DNA from: Apricaphanius iberus
Taxonomy: Eukaryota > Chordata > Actinopteri > Cyprinodontiformes > Aphaniidae
Length of the DNA: 64,000 nucleotides
Direction: 5' to 3'
Assembly: GCA_028564705.1 (NCBI GenBank)
Contig: JAPXFQ010000203.1
Coordinates: 2,976,001-3,040,000 of the forward strand
Position 1 is the stretch's first letter. Every line of letters starts with the position of its first letter. The notes beneath the pieces are model-generated. The model ran no database searches. It saw nothing but the letters and a program-made list of their open reading frames with translations, and was not told the origin of the DNA. Made by a program: the position numbers and the translations under genes. Below, one piece after another: positions 46,265-58,954 of the stretch.

Positions 46265-49030
46265 AAAAAAACATTTGTAACTATTCTACGAGGTTTGACT
46301 CTTTCACTCACACTTTCAGATAATAAACTGTAAAAACAAAAACAAGAAAAGGATCTTATGATCAACATCTGCTGACATCATGACACCTGAGCAGGTAGCA
46401 TTTTATGACTTTGATTCAACCAGTGTGTGTCCACAACAGCAAATGAAGACGGTGCAAGAAGATCTGGAGAGAAACAACACCTGTCATGTAACAGATAATG
46501 AGACTGCAACATAGGTTAAGTAGCATGGAGCATGTGTAGGTGCTGACAGCTCCTGCTTGTACGGATTGTGTTTTTGTCTTTGCGAGGCAGTGATAACACC
46601 AGTACACAAAACGCTTGTCATGATCTATCAGAGCAGAAATCTGTAACAGGAGATTCCCTCTACATTTACAAATTAATGCAAATTCAACCTCTATTGTTCT
46701 AGGGGCCCACTCAGTTTGAACTTCTTAACTTGATTATATTTATGTACATATTAGTAAATATTTGCACACATGCAAAGATGCAGTGAGCAAGTAAGATGAC
46801 ATTATATGCCATTAAGTGCGACTTTGAATTAAAATACAGATTTTAGGCATCAATATTTCAGAGGGCCTGCAAACTGCCTCCAAGACATGCCCTGAATTAT
46901 TGACAGAGAGATGGTTGCAGTTTGAAGAATGTAGTGGGTGATTTTCACTGACGGGAAGGACACTTTTAGAGACGAGAGAGACAATAGACATGTTTTAGGT
47001 CTTTCTGTCGGTCTTCAAAGGGAGGGTGCGATGGGAAGAATTTAATGTTATGTACTTTCTGTTCTTTGTAATCAACTGTGACCTGGTTTACTTAATGTTG
47101 TATTATCAGTTTGAATGACTAGTCTTATTTAGTGACATTCTTACCCAGGACAGGGACAGAGAGTTTTTGTTAATGATAGTCCACATCCTGGGGTTACCAT
47201 GGTGAGGGTTCTCCAACCGAGCATCCTTAAAGATACACAAAGTTCTCAGCTTTCTAATCTAAGAGAAAGGCGCCACAAAGTCTCTGTTATTCATCTTGAG
47301 AGTGGTACTTTATCGAATAGAATAGATAGACCAAGATTGCTATAAATAATATAAGCTTGTTGTTGTAAGACCGAGATAGGGCAGTATTCCACATTCGCTG
47401 TGATGTGTTGCTGTTCTCCTGTACGATCAATTCAAATAATATTAAAACCTCCAAACGCTCAAAGAAATCTCTCTCATTTGTTAAGAGTATCAGAACCTGG
47501 TAAGTCCATTACAGAGGGATTATACATTTAGGTCAATGTAAACCAAATGTAAAGCAATATTTTACTAAAAAACATTCCTGCACAGAATGTTGAACTAAAC
47601 ACGGCCACCACTATTGATTATTAGTCAATATACCACCTGACTTAACAGACGCATTGGTTGAAAAAGTCAAAGTGATAAATGTTTCTGGGAGAAGGCGATC
47701 AAGGGGTCAAACAGTAATTGAGCTGTGAGTTATTTTAATTGTTTTTAGCCATTTAAACACACCGTGAATAAGGAAACAAAACTGAGGTAGTTCCCTCCGA
47801 AGCTACTTAGCATCGATGCTTGCGCTAGGCTCTTTGTGCTTGTTTGCTACTATATGTGCTGCTGGCTTCAGGGAGCGCTGACTCAGCACCCTGAGCCAAA
47901 GGCTTGAACTGATACGTTGTTTGGCCGCTGCACTCCATGAAGCCTCTCTTTAGCTATGGTGGATGGTGGAAAAGAGACCTACTTTCTCCCTTTACCATAG
48001 GTAAATAGAGGCTTTACGGAGCTTGGTGGCCGTATGTCACAGTTCAGTCGTTCTGTTCCAGAACACACCCCCGCGTCCCCCCCTCGCACTCATCCTCCCC
48101 ACTTGGTCATGCCCCTCCGTGTCTCCTGGTCCTGCCCACTTTGGCAGAGTTTTTCAAATGTTGCCTTGGGGCGGGATACTTTTTCATTGGGTTCAGTTAC
48201 ACTTTAAGTCACACTGATTTGCAATTCAGAAGGAAATGAGCAGACATGGGCAAAAAACAAAATAAGAAGAGCTGCTGGAGAAGCAGTTTATAACAACATA
48301 GCAAATAGAAACATGGCAAATGTTTCTGCTTCCATGTTGATCTCTAGTTATTCTCTGCTGCTGTGGGAGCCTTTTGGAGCTGATCACTGATGGTAATCTT
48401 TGTTGAAAGAGTCCCAATATGCTGATGTCTCTGCGTATTCCTTAAAGGGCCAATTTTGTATGGAGACATAGTGGCCGAGGGGTGGGCCAACACTTTTCCC
48501 CTAATATAGGAAGGTCAGTGGAATGAACCTGAAGTGCCAATAGTAAAAATGTGCCTATTGTCTCTAATGAGCTTTTAATGTTTCTTCCAGAGAGTATGAA
48601 TGCATTATAATAAATATGCACTCTAATATAATACAGAAATTTTTCCTGTGTAAAACATGTAAAGCAATTGCTCATACTGTATTTACAGACTTAGATTCTA
48701 CATAATTATTGTAAAAATTCAGACAAAATCTAAACATACAAAGAATTTTAACACTAGCAGGTTTTGATTGTAGAAAATTGATAGGAGTACATTCCAACTG
48801 AGAAATTTGTTTAACTTCTTTGGGAAGTCCTGGGGTTCTGCTTCAGGTTCGTCACCTCTCAACTCTTGGCTGTTTTTTGTTTTTTTTTGTGGGGGGTTTG
48901 CCAAGTGAGTTATGCCATAGTTGTACTTGTCTGCCTGGGAAGGTAACTTTCCAGCTGGATATAAAACTGAAATGTGAACTATTATAATTCTTGTCATAAA
49001 TCTCATCTCCACATCAAGTTTTGCACACGG
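46265..49030. other. Intergenic stretch without recognised gene
   Basis: AT-rich. A C-rich part at 48050-48140 gives a 64-codon proline-rich ORF with no splice context. No element ends resolved. Confidence 0.4.
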
Positions 49031-49039
49031 TCAAAAACA

Positions 49040-49990
49040 AAACTTGGGTTTGCTGAAAGGCTGGGTCATTATGGCGATTGAAACAATCAAATGGATTTTG
49101 ACTGTGTTGATCCAGTGAAAATGGTTAGTCCAATAGGGTATACCTTATCCTGGGTTCTGTGTCTCACCTGGTCAGTCTATCATTTTCTGCAGTCTCTCTT
49201 CATTCTACAACTCAGGCAGCACTTTCTGTAGGAAAATGGACCCTGGCTTCACAAGAATTTTTATTGGTATTCAGAAACTACATCTATCTACTGAAATTGG
49301 ATTTCACAATCCTAGCGGAAAGCATTGCTTTTGGACGATTGTTTACATGATTCTAGGGGGCGCTGTGCACAAATTAGGCTGTGCACACCAAATATTTGCA
49401 TACATATCTGTAAGAAGTTAGACTGAAATGCATCACGTTGAAAATGTGGCAGATGATGCCTGTGGAAATTAAGAGGCGTATAGGCCACACCCATATGCTT
49501 CGATGCAGCAAAGATCTTTGAACAACTTTTGATCCCCAATGCCTTAAGACTATCCTCACTTTCTTTAAAGATTTCAAATCACAAGAGATTTCATAATCCT
49601 TGGAAAAAGTATGGCTTGGGGCTGATGGAAATTTGCAAAAATATATTTTAAGGGTTTTACCTAACCATCCTATGTAATATGGTGATGATCGAATAACAAA
49701 AAAAATTGGAGTCAAATATTTGGCGAAATTGTAATGCTGGACTTCGCCATGCCACTACAGCCCCTCTTTCAAAAACCCTCAGTACTGGATAACATGTTGC
49801 CCCAACTTTTTTATTACACTGGCCCCAGTTGATTAGTCCAAGGTTTAAAATATGGACGTATTAAAGAAAACATTACACCTTCTGCTCTGAGGGCGGTGGA
49901 GCTTAAGTAATGTCAACATTTGACAAACGGGATTTGTCATTGACCTGATGACCATCCATCATAGCAGGTTTCATCTCTGTGACTTTCTGC
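49040..49990. repeat. Probable interspersed repeat (gggggcgctgtg type)
   Basis: Motifs ctagggggcgctgtgcac, agaggcgtataggccac and tttggcgaaattgtaatgct resemble a family of long teleost repeats I recall with the same signature phrases. Ends and class not resolved. The small ORFs on both strands are not gene-like. Confidence 0.35.
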
Positions 49991-50194
49991 ATAGGAGATA
50001 TAGCAACTTTTATATTTTTGCAATTGAAAATTTGAGGCCTGGTCCCATCCCTTTAACAATTAAAAGTCTTATTTTTTTAATAACTTCAGATCCACCATGC
50101 CTGAAGTCAAAATTGACCAATTTAAAGCTGATTGGTCAAAGTCTCTACGACAAAGTTATGGATAGTTCTGTGCCGTCTTTCTTCTGTCCAAGAG

Positions 50195-50455
50195 GACTCT
50201 TATCCATCCATTTTCGAACCACTTAATCCTCAAGGGGTTACGAGGGGGCTGGTGACTATCTCCAGCTGTCAACGGGCGAGAGGCGGGGTACACCCTGGAC
50301 AGGTCGCCAGTCCATCGACAAACAACCATGGACGCACACACTCACATGCACGGGGAGAACATGCAAACTCCGTGCAGAAAGACCCTGGGCCAGGATACGA
50401 ACCCACAACCTTCTTGCTGCAAGGCAACGGTGCTACCCACTGCAGCCTATTCTTA
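50195..50455 (-). repeat. Teleost repeat block, minus orientation
   Basis: Starts atccatccattttcgaacca, continues gaggcggggtacaccctgga then caggtcgccagtcc, and ends gggagaacatgcaaactccg with aggatacgaacccacaacct. This standard phrase series is repeated throughout teleost genomes, and it is the same family as 43868-43945 in opposite orientation. The overlapping ORFs (50132-50458, 50156-50341, 50269-50469) are repeat-derived. Confidence 0.75.
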
Positions 50456-50459
50456 TGAA

Positions 50460-51840
50460 AAGTGATCAATTTGGCAAGTGCTCAAACTTCCCATAACATT
50501 TGTCAGAACACGGATCTAGAGTCATTAAGGCCTTCTGCATAGTCTTCATCAGAATGTATGTTAAGGACCTTAAGTTTAGACTCTCTGAGCTTCTTAACAC
50601 TAAAACCCTTTAAAGGATGTCTCCGAAAGCATTCGTTTTTCAAAAATAAATCTTAGATCTGATTAGTGTTAATCTGATGAACAACAGTGACAGTAGAAAC
50701 TACATGTATTTAGATTTAGGAGACTGGCCCTTTTTGGTTAATGAGAGCAATATATTGTTATTTTTTATCATCACAATACTGTCATTCAAGACATTTTTGA
50801 TGGAATATGTCAAGTATTTTAATCATTCTCTTTTCACCACTGTAGCTCCAGTTACTGTTGATTTAACAACCGGTAATTAAAATATCATCTGGAAGCCTTG
50901 TCTACTGATACAATTAAGGTTAACCTATGCCTTTCTGCTTTCTTGTTGGTTATCAGTTGTTTACATTTGGGAGTTAAGCTCATGTTTAAAGAAACGCAGA
51001 CATGGTGTGGACTTCTACCTTCAAGAGAATTTTCATCCTTTCTTCATTGCATTGGTAGGTAATATTTTCTGATTATAATCTTCAGTGAACTTAAAGTTGT
51101 CTATTGTGTATGAAAAGGCAACTTGATCCACAGAAACAGCTGCTTCTAAACTTTTCTCTTCTCACCAGATATATTTTATTATTTAGGGCTGGAATGGCAC
51201 ATAGAATTTAAAAGAAACACCTACATTGATAATTTTTTTATAATTTAGTAATTTACTCTGAATGTTTTTATATTGAAGAAACTGAGTATGAAGGGACATT
51301 CCCACCAAAATGGACAAATGAATAAATATGGATATAAATAAATGAGGAAATATATATTTTAAATTAATACATATAGAAAAATAATAATTGTGTGAATAAA
51401 TAAATGTAAAAATAAATACATTTTGAAATAAATATGAAATGTGAAATTTAAAAATGTTTTATTACTTATTTCCACACTGATTTATTTACAATAGTATTTA
51501 CCTATTTATTCATTTATTGTCAATGTTGGCAGTGACAGTCCTCCATAACTGAGCAGATGGGACTGCGTATTACTTGAATATATCACAGTAGGTCTGTTAA
51601 CACTTCATGTTCTTTATTCTGCAAAACAAATCTTATGGAATACAGTATTATAGGATGCATTTTTTCAGTAGCACAGTCGGTACCTTGTGATTTCAACAGA
51701 ACAGAAAATAAACCCTCGTCTGTTTTCCTTTTGGGATCTTTATAACATTATTTCAGATATAAAAAAAACTTTAAGCTGAAGGCATAATAAAACTGCATCT
51801 TGGACTATTGTTGTTGAAGACGGTGCTCTGGAATGCTTAG
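50460..51840. other. Intergenic stretch downstream of rpe
   Basis: AT-rich. 51300-51510 is dominated by AAATAAAT-type low complexity. No gene recognised. Confidence 0.45.
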
Positions 51841-51842
51841 AG

Positions 51843-51848
51843 TTTATT
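51843..51848 (-). terminator. rpe: Candidate rpe polyadenylation signal
   Basis: TTTATT on the plus strand is AATAAA on the coding strand, about 225 bases after the rpe stop. A further AATAAA lies at about 51611 on the plus strand (as TTTATT). The nearer one gives a 3' UTR of ordinary length. Confidence 0.5.
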
Positions 51849-52073
51849 GGGGTAAACTTCAGCTCCGGTCCTGGGGCACTTCCTGTGCCGAGATGAGGCT
51901 TCAATCACGTCACACTGATTCTGTTTAGGCTGTTGGCAAAAAAAAACAAAATAAACAGAAGCCCCTTACTTTGAAAGTGACCCCTTGAACTGTATTTCTC
52001 CCCATAAATGTTCATGTTGAGTCGTTCCTTAAGCTGCTGCGGTTTGTTGGTGTCACGACGGGCAGGTGGAACG

Positions 52074-52196
52074 TCAGCGGTCCAGCGAGCGTTTCTGGAT
52101 TGCTTCCGCAACCGCCGTGCGCAGCAGCGCGATGACTGAACGAGGATCATCGTTGCCTATCACAGCGCTGCCTGACACGATCATGTTTGCTCCTGC
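52074..52196 (-). CDS. rpe: rpe exon 6 (terminal)
   Basis: 123 bases including TGA (52076-52074), acceptor ctacag. Encodes [40 protein letters not shown] and stop. SGSA contributes to phosphate binding. The C-terminus KRSLDR is the same as I remember for human RPE. Confidence 0.95.
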   Translation of the reverse strand, partial: AGANMIVSGSAVIGNDDPRSVIALLRTAVAEAIQKRSLDR

Positions 52197-53228
52197 CTGT
52201 AGTTAAGGTGAACGTGTTCAGATAACAAAAAAAAAAAAGAAAATATTTTCCAAGCTCCTTAAATAAGTCTGAACACTTGCATCCTTTACCTCTGCACACT
52301 TGTGAATGGTGTCAGGGCCGACGCCTCCATCTACTTCAATGTCTAACGAGGGAAACTGACTCCGCAGCCAGCTCACCTGGGTGACACACACACACAAGCA
52401 AAGCAACATTCAACTAATGTGTGACATTTGCTTAAATCAGAGACATTCAGTGATCAGGGTTAAATCATACCGAACTGCTTACTGTGAGCAGGTAAAAAAA
52501 CGTACCTAGAGGAAGGCAGTTTTGAGGTCTGATGCAACATTTTGTGCAGAAATGTTGTTTAATACAACCAAAACTAGAACAATTAAAACTGAAGCATTTG
52601 TATCAAGTTATCAAAAATAGATTTCACAACATCATAATCCTATTACTTTAGCTTAAAGAACTAATAGTTTTTATCAAAGCTTTCAGATATTCCTGCAGCG
52701 CTATCTCGTCAGCGAGTGCTTGGTATCTACGTTCAGCTGTCAATGCTTCCAAGGTAATAACGACTGCAGGAAAGTCACAAAGAACCTGCTTCTCAGGAGA
52801 GATTCCACCAAGTTATTCATTCACAAATGTACAGCCCTGAACATGTATTCATACTCACCATTAAAATCACATATACAGAAGATATATACACATATACTAC
52901 ATTAAAACGTGGACCAAAATACCAGCTACAGTTTGAGGACCAGGTTAGGAACCTGGTGAAGACCTACAGGAAATGTTTGACCTCTGTCACTGCCAACAAA
53001 GGTTCCATTACAGTATTGAGGTGAACTTTTACTTTTACAGTATTGAGGTAGACTTTTGTTTTTGAGCAAACACGTTTTGTTTTTTTGCAACACTATTAAA
53101 ATAAGTTCTTAAAAAAAAATATATATATATATATATAAAAATGAGATTTCCTGCACTTATTTTAACATTCTGAGTGTCAGCTGAAGTGTACCTATGATGA
53201 AAATTACAGATCTCTTTGTAGCAGTTGC

Positions 53229-53277
<49 letters not shown>

Positions 53278-56200
53278 GTGCAGGCTACAATTTAAATAAT
53301 GCACAGTTCATAATGTTTAAAAATGTTAAAAAGAACAGAAAGTAGTAGTAGAACAGTAGTAGTTTGGTAAAAGTCCAGAACATCAACGGTCAGGATTTTG
53401 ACATGGGGGAATTGGACTTTTTACCAGGAGGAATTAAGTCATTAATCAGTAACTATTGGATCAAAACAAGACTGGTTAAATAAGATGAAAAATATTCCGG
53501 TGGAGCAGCAAAAAAAATTGTCCCCTCCTGAACTTTTTATCCCCCAAAGTAATTTCATCTACAAGCTCTGCGTACAATTCCTCCCTGAATGCATCTTCAG
53601 CTCAACACAAAAAAGTCCCAAGATGCGACAGGCAAATAATTAGTTGAGATTGTGAAGCAAAACACAAGGAAGAAAAAAAACAACCATAAAATGCAGCAGT
53701 GGAGGTGTACTACTGATTGGTTTGTGGGAGACCGTTTTTGCATTTAGAGCAAATGTTCTGTCAGGACAAAATCAATGTGCCACCAAGTCAAAACTATTTA
53801 GTCTTATTCTTTTGTAATTTGGAATTTTTGGTCTGGACTGAATCAGCAGAAATGTTACACGGAGGCCTCGGACATGGGATTATCACCAATTGCTTCAAAT
53901 GTTATAACAACAAGGTGTATAGACAACAAAACTATTTTCTACCTTATATGTTAGGGCAATGCTGCAAACTACTTTAATTTTATGCATACAGCTACGATAT
54001 AAATCACTGTGCCTAAAGTACCAAGGAATAAAAAAAAAAATTTAAAAATACTTTATATCTCAGGTTTGTCATATTACATATAAATGTCTCCCTCTGGTGG
54101 TAGTAGTGGTACTGAAATGTTGCTGCTTCTAACGTTGAAATTATTGAAACTTTCCTGTTAATAGATTGATTTTTTGAATGTGTACCACTGGCAGAATTAA
54201 ACTAGTGATAAAGAACCATGTTCAAGATCTTTTGCTCAGTACAAAATTAAATATCAGAGCATCTGCCAATCATAATTGTTGGCAATATTCTTAAAAATAT
54301 AAATGTATTTTCTCTACCTTTGGCATCATGTCCTCCATGAACTTCTGTCCTCCAAAGCCAGGTTCCACTGTCATGACGAGAGCCATGTCGATCTGATTAG
54401 CCCAAGGTGCCAGCTCTTCCACGGTAGTTCCAGGCTTAATGGCCAGTCCCACCTATGGCAAAAGGGAAAAAAAAGAGATTTCATTAATGCATTTCAAAAT
54501 GCATTAAAGATTTTGTCTTGATTAATAAATTATGCCTGCTAAGACAATATAACAAAGAGCATACACTTAGAGCAGGGACTAAATGAATAGATTATTTCTT
54601 TTCTTTTCATATTTATGCCCCAAAATATTAAACCAATTTACAGTAATATCAACGCTTATGATTTCAATTAAACTTTCTAATGTGTGCCTGCAAATCAACA
54701 GAGTAAATGTGAGCAATCACGCCTGTCACTAAAGAGTGTTCCAAGGATGAAACTATGTCTGCGGGGGTATGGCCTCAAATCTATATTGCAATATAATCTA
54801 AAGAATGAGCGAGAAAGATATGTATTGCGGTATATTCTTTTTGTATACTTGTCAAAAATGCTTCTGTACATTCTCACTTTCCAGACACATTGCAGAAAAA
54901 CTAAAAGGTTTAGAATGCCATTTAGAAAACTTTTATTGCACAAAATGCATTTAAAGAAATTCTTTTGATTTGGCTTGATTTAGATGCGCATATAATGTAG
55001 ATGGTAGATTAATGACTTTTTACAGATTTCCGCAAAAATTCAGAAACTTTCAAGTTGTATTTTCGTTTACCTGTCTGAATTTTAAAACTCGACTTGGAAT
55101 TATCGCTGACGATCTTTAATAACATAGTATTGCCATTCTAGATAACCCTGGTCCTTTTCAGAAGCCTCATCCATGCTATATTGTGTCTAAATTCTCCTGA
55201 ATCCTATATAATCATGTCACATGCAGCTGCAATGTTTTTTTTTGTTTTTTGAAGAAGCTATTTGATTCGAAAAAGACAAAAAAGAAAAATACAAAAGGGA
55301 CATTCTGAACAGGAGTCTGAGCAACAATGTTAAGCCTAATAGAACGTCACCAAAAAACATGTGAGTGTAAAGTTTGTTTTCGGGAGAGCAGATTTTTATC
55401 TTGATAACATAATGATTTTCTTGTTTGTGACAAACTACTTCTAAAGCGGAGTTTCATTGATTTTACTGGAACTACTATACAACCAATATGAGCAGTTGAT
55501 TAGAGTAAAATCTTAAAAACAGCCTTGTAGGATATTTTTACTGCAGAAGCTCTAGTTCTTAACACACAAGCTATGTGTTTAGTAGTCTGTCTATGAATAA
55601 AAAAAAAACGTTTTTGTAACCAAAAGCAGTGTCTGTTAACCAACTGTTACAGTTATATGAACTAGAAGCATAGTTTGCAGACAGGTTTTCAGAATATAAT
55701 CTCTCACCTTCATGCCGCTCTCCTTTATCTCCTTGATGAGGTTTCCAGGGTTGGTGGTGGCCTCCAAATGGAAGGTGTACTGGTTGGCCCCTGCTGCAGC
55801 CATGGGCTTCACCCACTGCTCCGGCCGGGACACCATCATGTGCATGTCTGCAAAACATTAATAGAAAAATTAGTAAAGAGCTAACGTTATACTGCTCATA
55901 ACATAGAGCATGTGTTGTTGCATGCTTTGGGATGACTCCTTCCTCACCGAAAAAAGGATCCTGGCCCACAGTCTTCCTCAGACACTCCACCATGGGATGG
56001 CCAAATGTGATGTTGGGGACAAAGTGCCTTTAAAAGGTAAGCAGAAACAACTGTTGAGCAATTTTCCAATGGTGCATATTCAGCTTTAAAGTAAATCAAT
56101 TTCTGTAAAACAAGACTTTACTGCATAAGATGGGGAAATGTTACAACTTTAAAGGTCAGTGGGATATTATAAAAGCTTTCAATTAAAAAAAATCAATTTA

Positions 56201-56513
56201 GTTTTCACGGCTTAACTTTTAACTTAGCTTCCTGATGTTAGCCAACTTCTACTCTCAGAGCTTGCGTTAAGCTCGTTAGCGGTTAGCACGTTCGCTAACA
56301 GAGCCAGAGACAAACTGACCCGTCCATGACGTCCAGGTGCAGGTAGTCCGCTCCGCACTCCATCATCCGGACACACTCGCTGCCCAAACAGGACAGGTCG
56401 CTGCTTAGGATGGATGGACCTATCTTAGCACTGTATGCCATGCTGTGTCTGTTGTTGGTGGGATTTGCATGCAGCCTGGGCAGAGTAACTGCGAGTCTAC
56501 CTAAGCGTAACAT
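52074..56513 (-). CDS. rpe: Ribulose-phosphate 3-epimerase, complete (six coding exons)
   Basis: Interconverts D-ribulose 5-phosphate and D-xylulose 5-phosphate in the non-oxidative pentose phosphate pathway; cytosolic (family knowledge). Coding exons, in order: 56513-56320, 56027-55948, 55847-55708, 54452-54318, 52376-52290, 52196-52074. All introns are GT-AG and the frame is continuous. From the conserved ATG at 56441 the product is 228 residues, the same length as human RPE. The metal ligands His35, Asp37, His70 and Asp175 are all present, in [16 protein letters not shown] and IEVDGGVG, as are the [13 protein letters not shown] signature and the phosphate-binding GG and SGSA loops. An in-frame upstream ATG at 56513 would add 24 residues. 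No broken splice site or missing catalytic residue. Confidence 0.96.
52290..52376 (-). CDS. rpe: rpe exon 5
   Basis: 87 bases (29 codons), phase 0, acceptor gtcacccag, donor gtaaag. Encodes [20 protein letters not shown] then PDTIHKCAE. Asp175 of EVDGG is the catalytic, metal-binding acid. Confidence 0.96.
52900..53030 (+). mobile_element. DNA transposon scrap, transposase C-terminus
   Basis: A frame reads [20 protein letters not shown] after tacagtttgaggaccagg. It resembles the end of Tc1/mariner-group transposases of the type [15 protein letters not shown]. Inserted in an rpe intron, opposite to the gene. Confidence 0.45.
53229..53277. repeat. (GATA)n microsatellite
   Basis: About twelve ATAG tetramers inside the rpe fourth intron. 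Confidence 0.95.
54318..54452 (-). CDS. rpe: rpe exon 4
   Basis: 135 bases (45 codons), phase 0 at both ends, acceptor gccatag, donor gtagag. Encodes [36 protein letters not shown] and KFMEDMMPK, including the second family signature around [12 protein letters not shown]. Confidence 0.96.
54453..55707 (-). other. rpe: rpe intron 3 (1.3 kb)
   Basis: AT-rich, with no element or alternative exon recognised. Confidence 0.7.
55708..55847 (-). CDS. rpe: rpe exon 3
   Basis: 140 bases, acceptor ttttgcag, donor gtgaga. Encodes [47 protein letters not shown]. Contains metal ligand His70. Reading through the donor gives the misleading 69-codon ORF seen there. Confidence 0.96.
55948..56027 (-). CDS. 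rpe: rpe exon 2
   Basis: 80 bases, acceptor ttttaaag, donor gtgagg. Encodes [20 protein letters not shown] then GQDPFF, with the last base starting the Asp68 codon. Phase 2 in, phase 1 out. Confidence 0.95.
56320..56513 (-). CDS. rpe: rpe exon 1, with two possible starts
   Basis: The conserved start is at 56441-56439 ([16 protein letters not shown]), in good context (A at -3, G at +4). A second in-frame ATG at 56513-56511 also has A at -3. The 24 residues between them contain Arg3, Arg6, Arg13 and Arg22, His15, several Leu and no acidic residue. The exon ends GG|GTCAGT in phase 2, splitting the Gly41 codon. It encodes the first beta-strand of the TIM barrel and the HLD metal site. Confidence 0.95.
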
Positions 56514-58850
56514 GGTAGAACTTCCGGTTGGGACCTTTGAAATAAAAGCATTTGGTTAATGTGTGTTGAAAACGGGAAAATAAGGCAGGGCCTATCCTGA
56601 ATTAAATAAGGTCCTGAGTATAATTTGATTTGGGAATCCATTTGCAGAAACAAAACAAAAACAATAACAAAAAACCTCACAGTACACCTATGTTTAGATG
56701 TTTGCATATTTTTATTTGAAGAGTCAACTATCGAAGGAACTATTGAATTCCATAAATGTTTAACAATTATTTCAGTCATTTCTTGTTATCTTTTTAAGCA
56801 TTGCACCTGGGACAACTTGTTTAAGGTGGAAGCTTTTAAAAAGCGGAGCTAGTTAAATCTTCAACTTACCCAAAAGCTATGGCGGTCATGTCAAGTGTAC
56901 GATCTTTTTCAATGCAAACCTGGTAGAACTGGGCAAGAAAAACAAGTGCGGCATTTTTTTCAATTTGGTGACATTTTAAGCACTTACAAAATCTCTATAT
57001 ATATAATTACAAGTTAAATGTTTGCATGAGAAGTGATATGATGGCATGAAATTATGACGTAATAACTGTAAAATAATTATAATAATTAATGATAATCATT
57101 TTTAATATTTTCTCTTTAAAAATTTGACTTTAAACTACAGCACAACAAATTATTGAGACCTACCAGCATTCACTGAAGACATAGAGGTATGGTTTGGGGA
57201 TAAAAGAATGAAAGTCTGTTAAAGCAAGATGTGATACATGTGCAAATTAAATATGAGGGAGATAGATAAAACAGCATGAAAACTCTGGAGATGCTTTGAT
57301 GAGTTGAGGTATGGCAGATGAATGAGTTTAAGCACCAACTATCCAAAGCAACAAACATAATTGATGGGGAGAAAAAAGCATACACTGGGTGGAGGGAAGA
57401 AACACATAGGGCCGATGTTGATTTGTGACATTGGCAGCCTATGTCATGCCCATCTTCATTCGAATCATGGGTTCCCTACTGTAAACGAAATAGGAATGAG
57501 AGTCAATGGATCCATTAAGGCTATTTTCTGATATTGTTTGGAATGCACCATATGTGTCTGGGAATTTTAAAGAAACATCTGACCCAATGAAAGCGCTAAT
57601 TTTCAGCAGCCGACAAAAGTTACTTTAGATAATGTGTTAAAACATGTAGGCCTCGAGTGGACTACAAATGCTCGTCTCACAAAATGTAGATCACCAAACT
57701 ACACAAGAAGAAGAAAAACAGCTGTGAATTTGGCAAGCTTTGTGTACTTCGTCCAGGACAGAGGAAAAAGAAGTAGATAGGAGCAAACCACTATAAATCT
57801 GGCAATGTGGAAAAGGGCAGCTCTGCTGGGGGAGCAGTGGTCGGTCGAGTGACGGCCAGCATGTGAGAAAAGCTCAACACGGTCTCAGTGAGCATTCCAA
57901 GTGCTAGCTAATCTTAAATAATGTCATATACACGACTTCTGATTCATTGTAGTTTTAATTACATTATTTTACAAACACATAAATCAAAAATTACATGAAA
58001 ATATTCGAAACACACATCATTTGTTATCATTTTACCATTTACCATCATTTATAATTTATCATTGAGGTAAAGCTAATGTGATTCAGGGCATTAGGCAAAG
58101 GGGACCAGAAAATAACTTTTATGGCTCTGTTAACTTTCATTCTTTTCTTTCTTTTGTTTTTATTCAACCGACCGATGGACCGACAGGAAGGGGAGGAGTC
58201 AAAGGCTTATCAGAAGGACAGCTCAGATTTTAAAACTAAGTTTGAGAGGCAGTACGGGATCTGGAAAGATATGGTGGACATACTATACGAAGGATTATGA
58301 AGATGGGTTTGCCAGACAGGATAAAAAGAGGAAGGCAGCAGAGAAGGCTCATGGGTAAAGAGTTGGATAATATCCAGACAGATGGTTTTAAGAACAAGAT
58401 GCAAATAATATGGTGAGATGAAGGCAGATAAACTGCTGTGGTGAGATGATCACTTCACTTTAAATTTTATAAAAGGTTTTTAAAAAAATGCCAAATTGTT
58501 CATTTCCTTAACCCAGATTTAATTTTAAAGACTTTTAATTTTCAACTTAAATTATAACTTCCGGTTTACTTTGACCATTAATGACTTTTTGATCAATTTC
58601 TGCGCTCCCTTTGTGCGACACCCTTTCAACACTAGATGGCGCCTAACTCACGTGCTGACAGCTTTTCATTTCTACCTCAGTCAATTTTGTTTAGGTGTGA
58701 ATGAACATGACAGTAAAAACGCTAATAAAAAGGCAGTTTAGTGGTGAAAAAATGAAATCTGTAAAATAATGAAATATAATGAGATTAGCACAAACTTTCT
58801 AGATTATGTAACAATTAGGAAACTGCCAAACTTCTCAATTTTGTCTCAGC
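56514..58850. other. rpe 5' flank
   Basis: Holds the rpe promoter region by position. No TATA box or CpG island is obvious, and composition turns AT-rich at once. No divergent gene is recognised. ORFs such as 56501-56779 and 57170-57385 have no domains. Confidence 0.4.
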
Positions 58851-58954
58851 TTCTGTTTTCTCTTTGGTTTTATTTTGTAACAGTTCAAAGCACTGCCAGA
58901 GTTTCCTCTTGGTGACAGCTGTTGTTGTTTTCTGAATGACTTAGTAGTTTTTAG

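Larger units (their letters stand above)
52377..54317 (-). other. rpe: rpe intron 4 (1.9 kb)
   Basis: Contains a Tc1/mariner-type scrap at about 52900-53025, an (AT)n run at 53118-53138 and a (GATA)n run at 53229-53277. No alternative exon seen. Confidence 0.8.

Noticed and set aside
51905..52150. 81-codon minus-strand ORF
   Set aside because: Overlaps rpe exon 6 in a different frame; the rpe frame is the conserved one.
53229..53277. Regularly spaced repeats suggesting an array
   Set aside because: Simple GATA microsatellite without spacers; not CRISPR.
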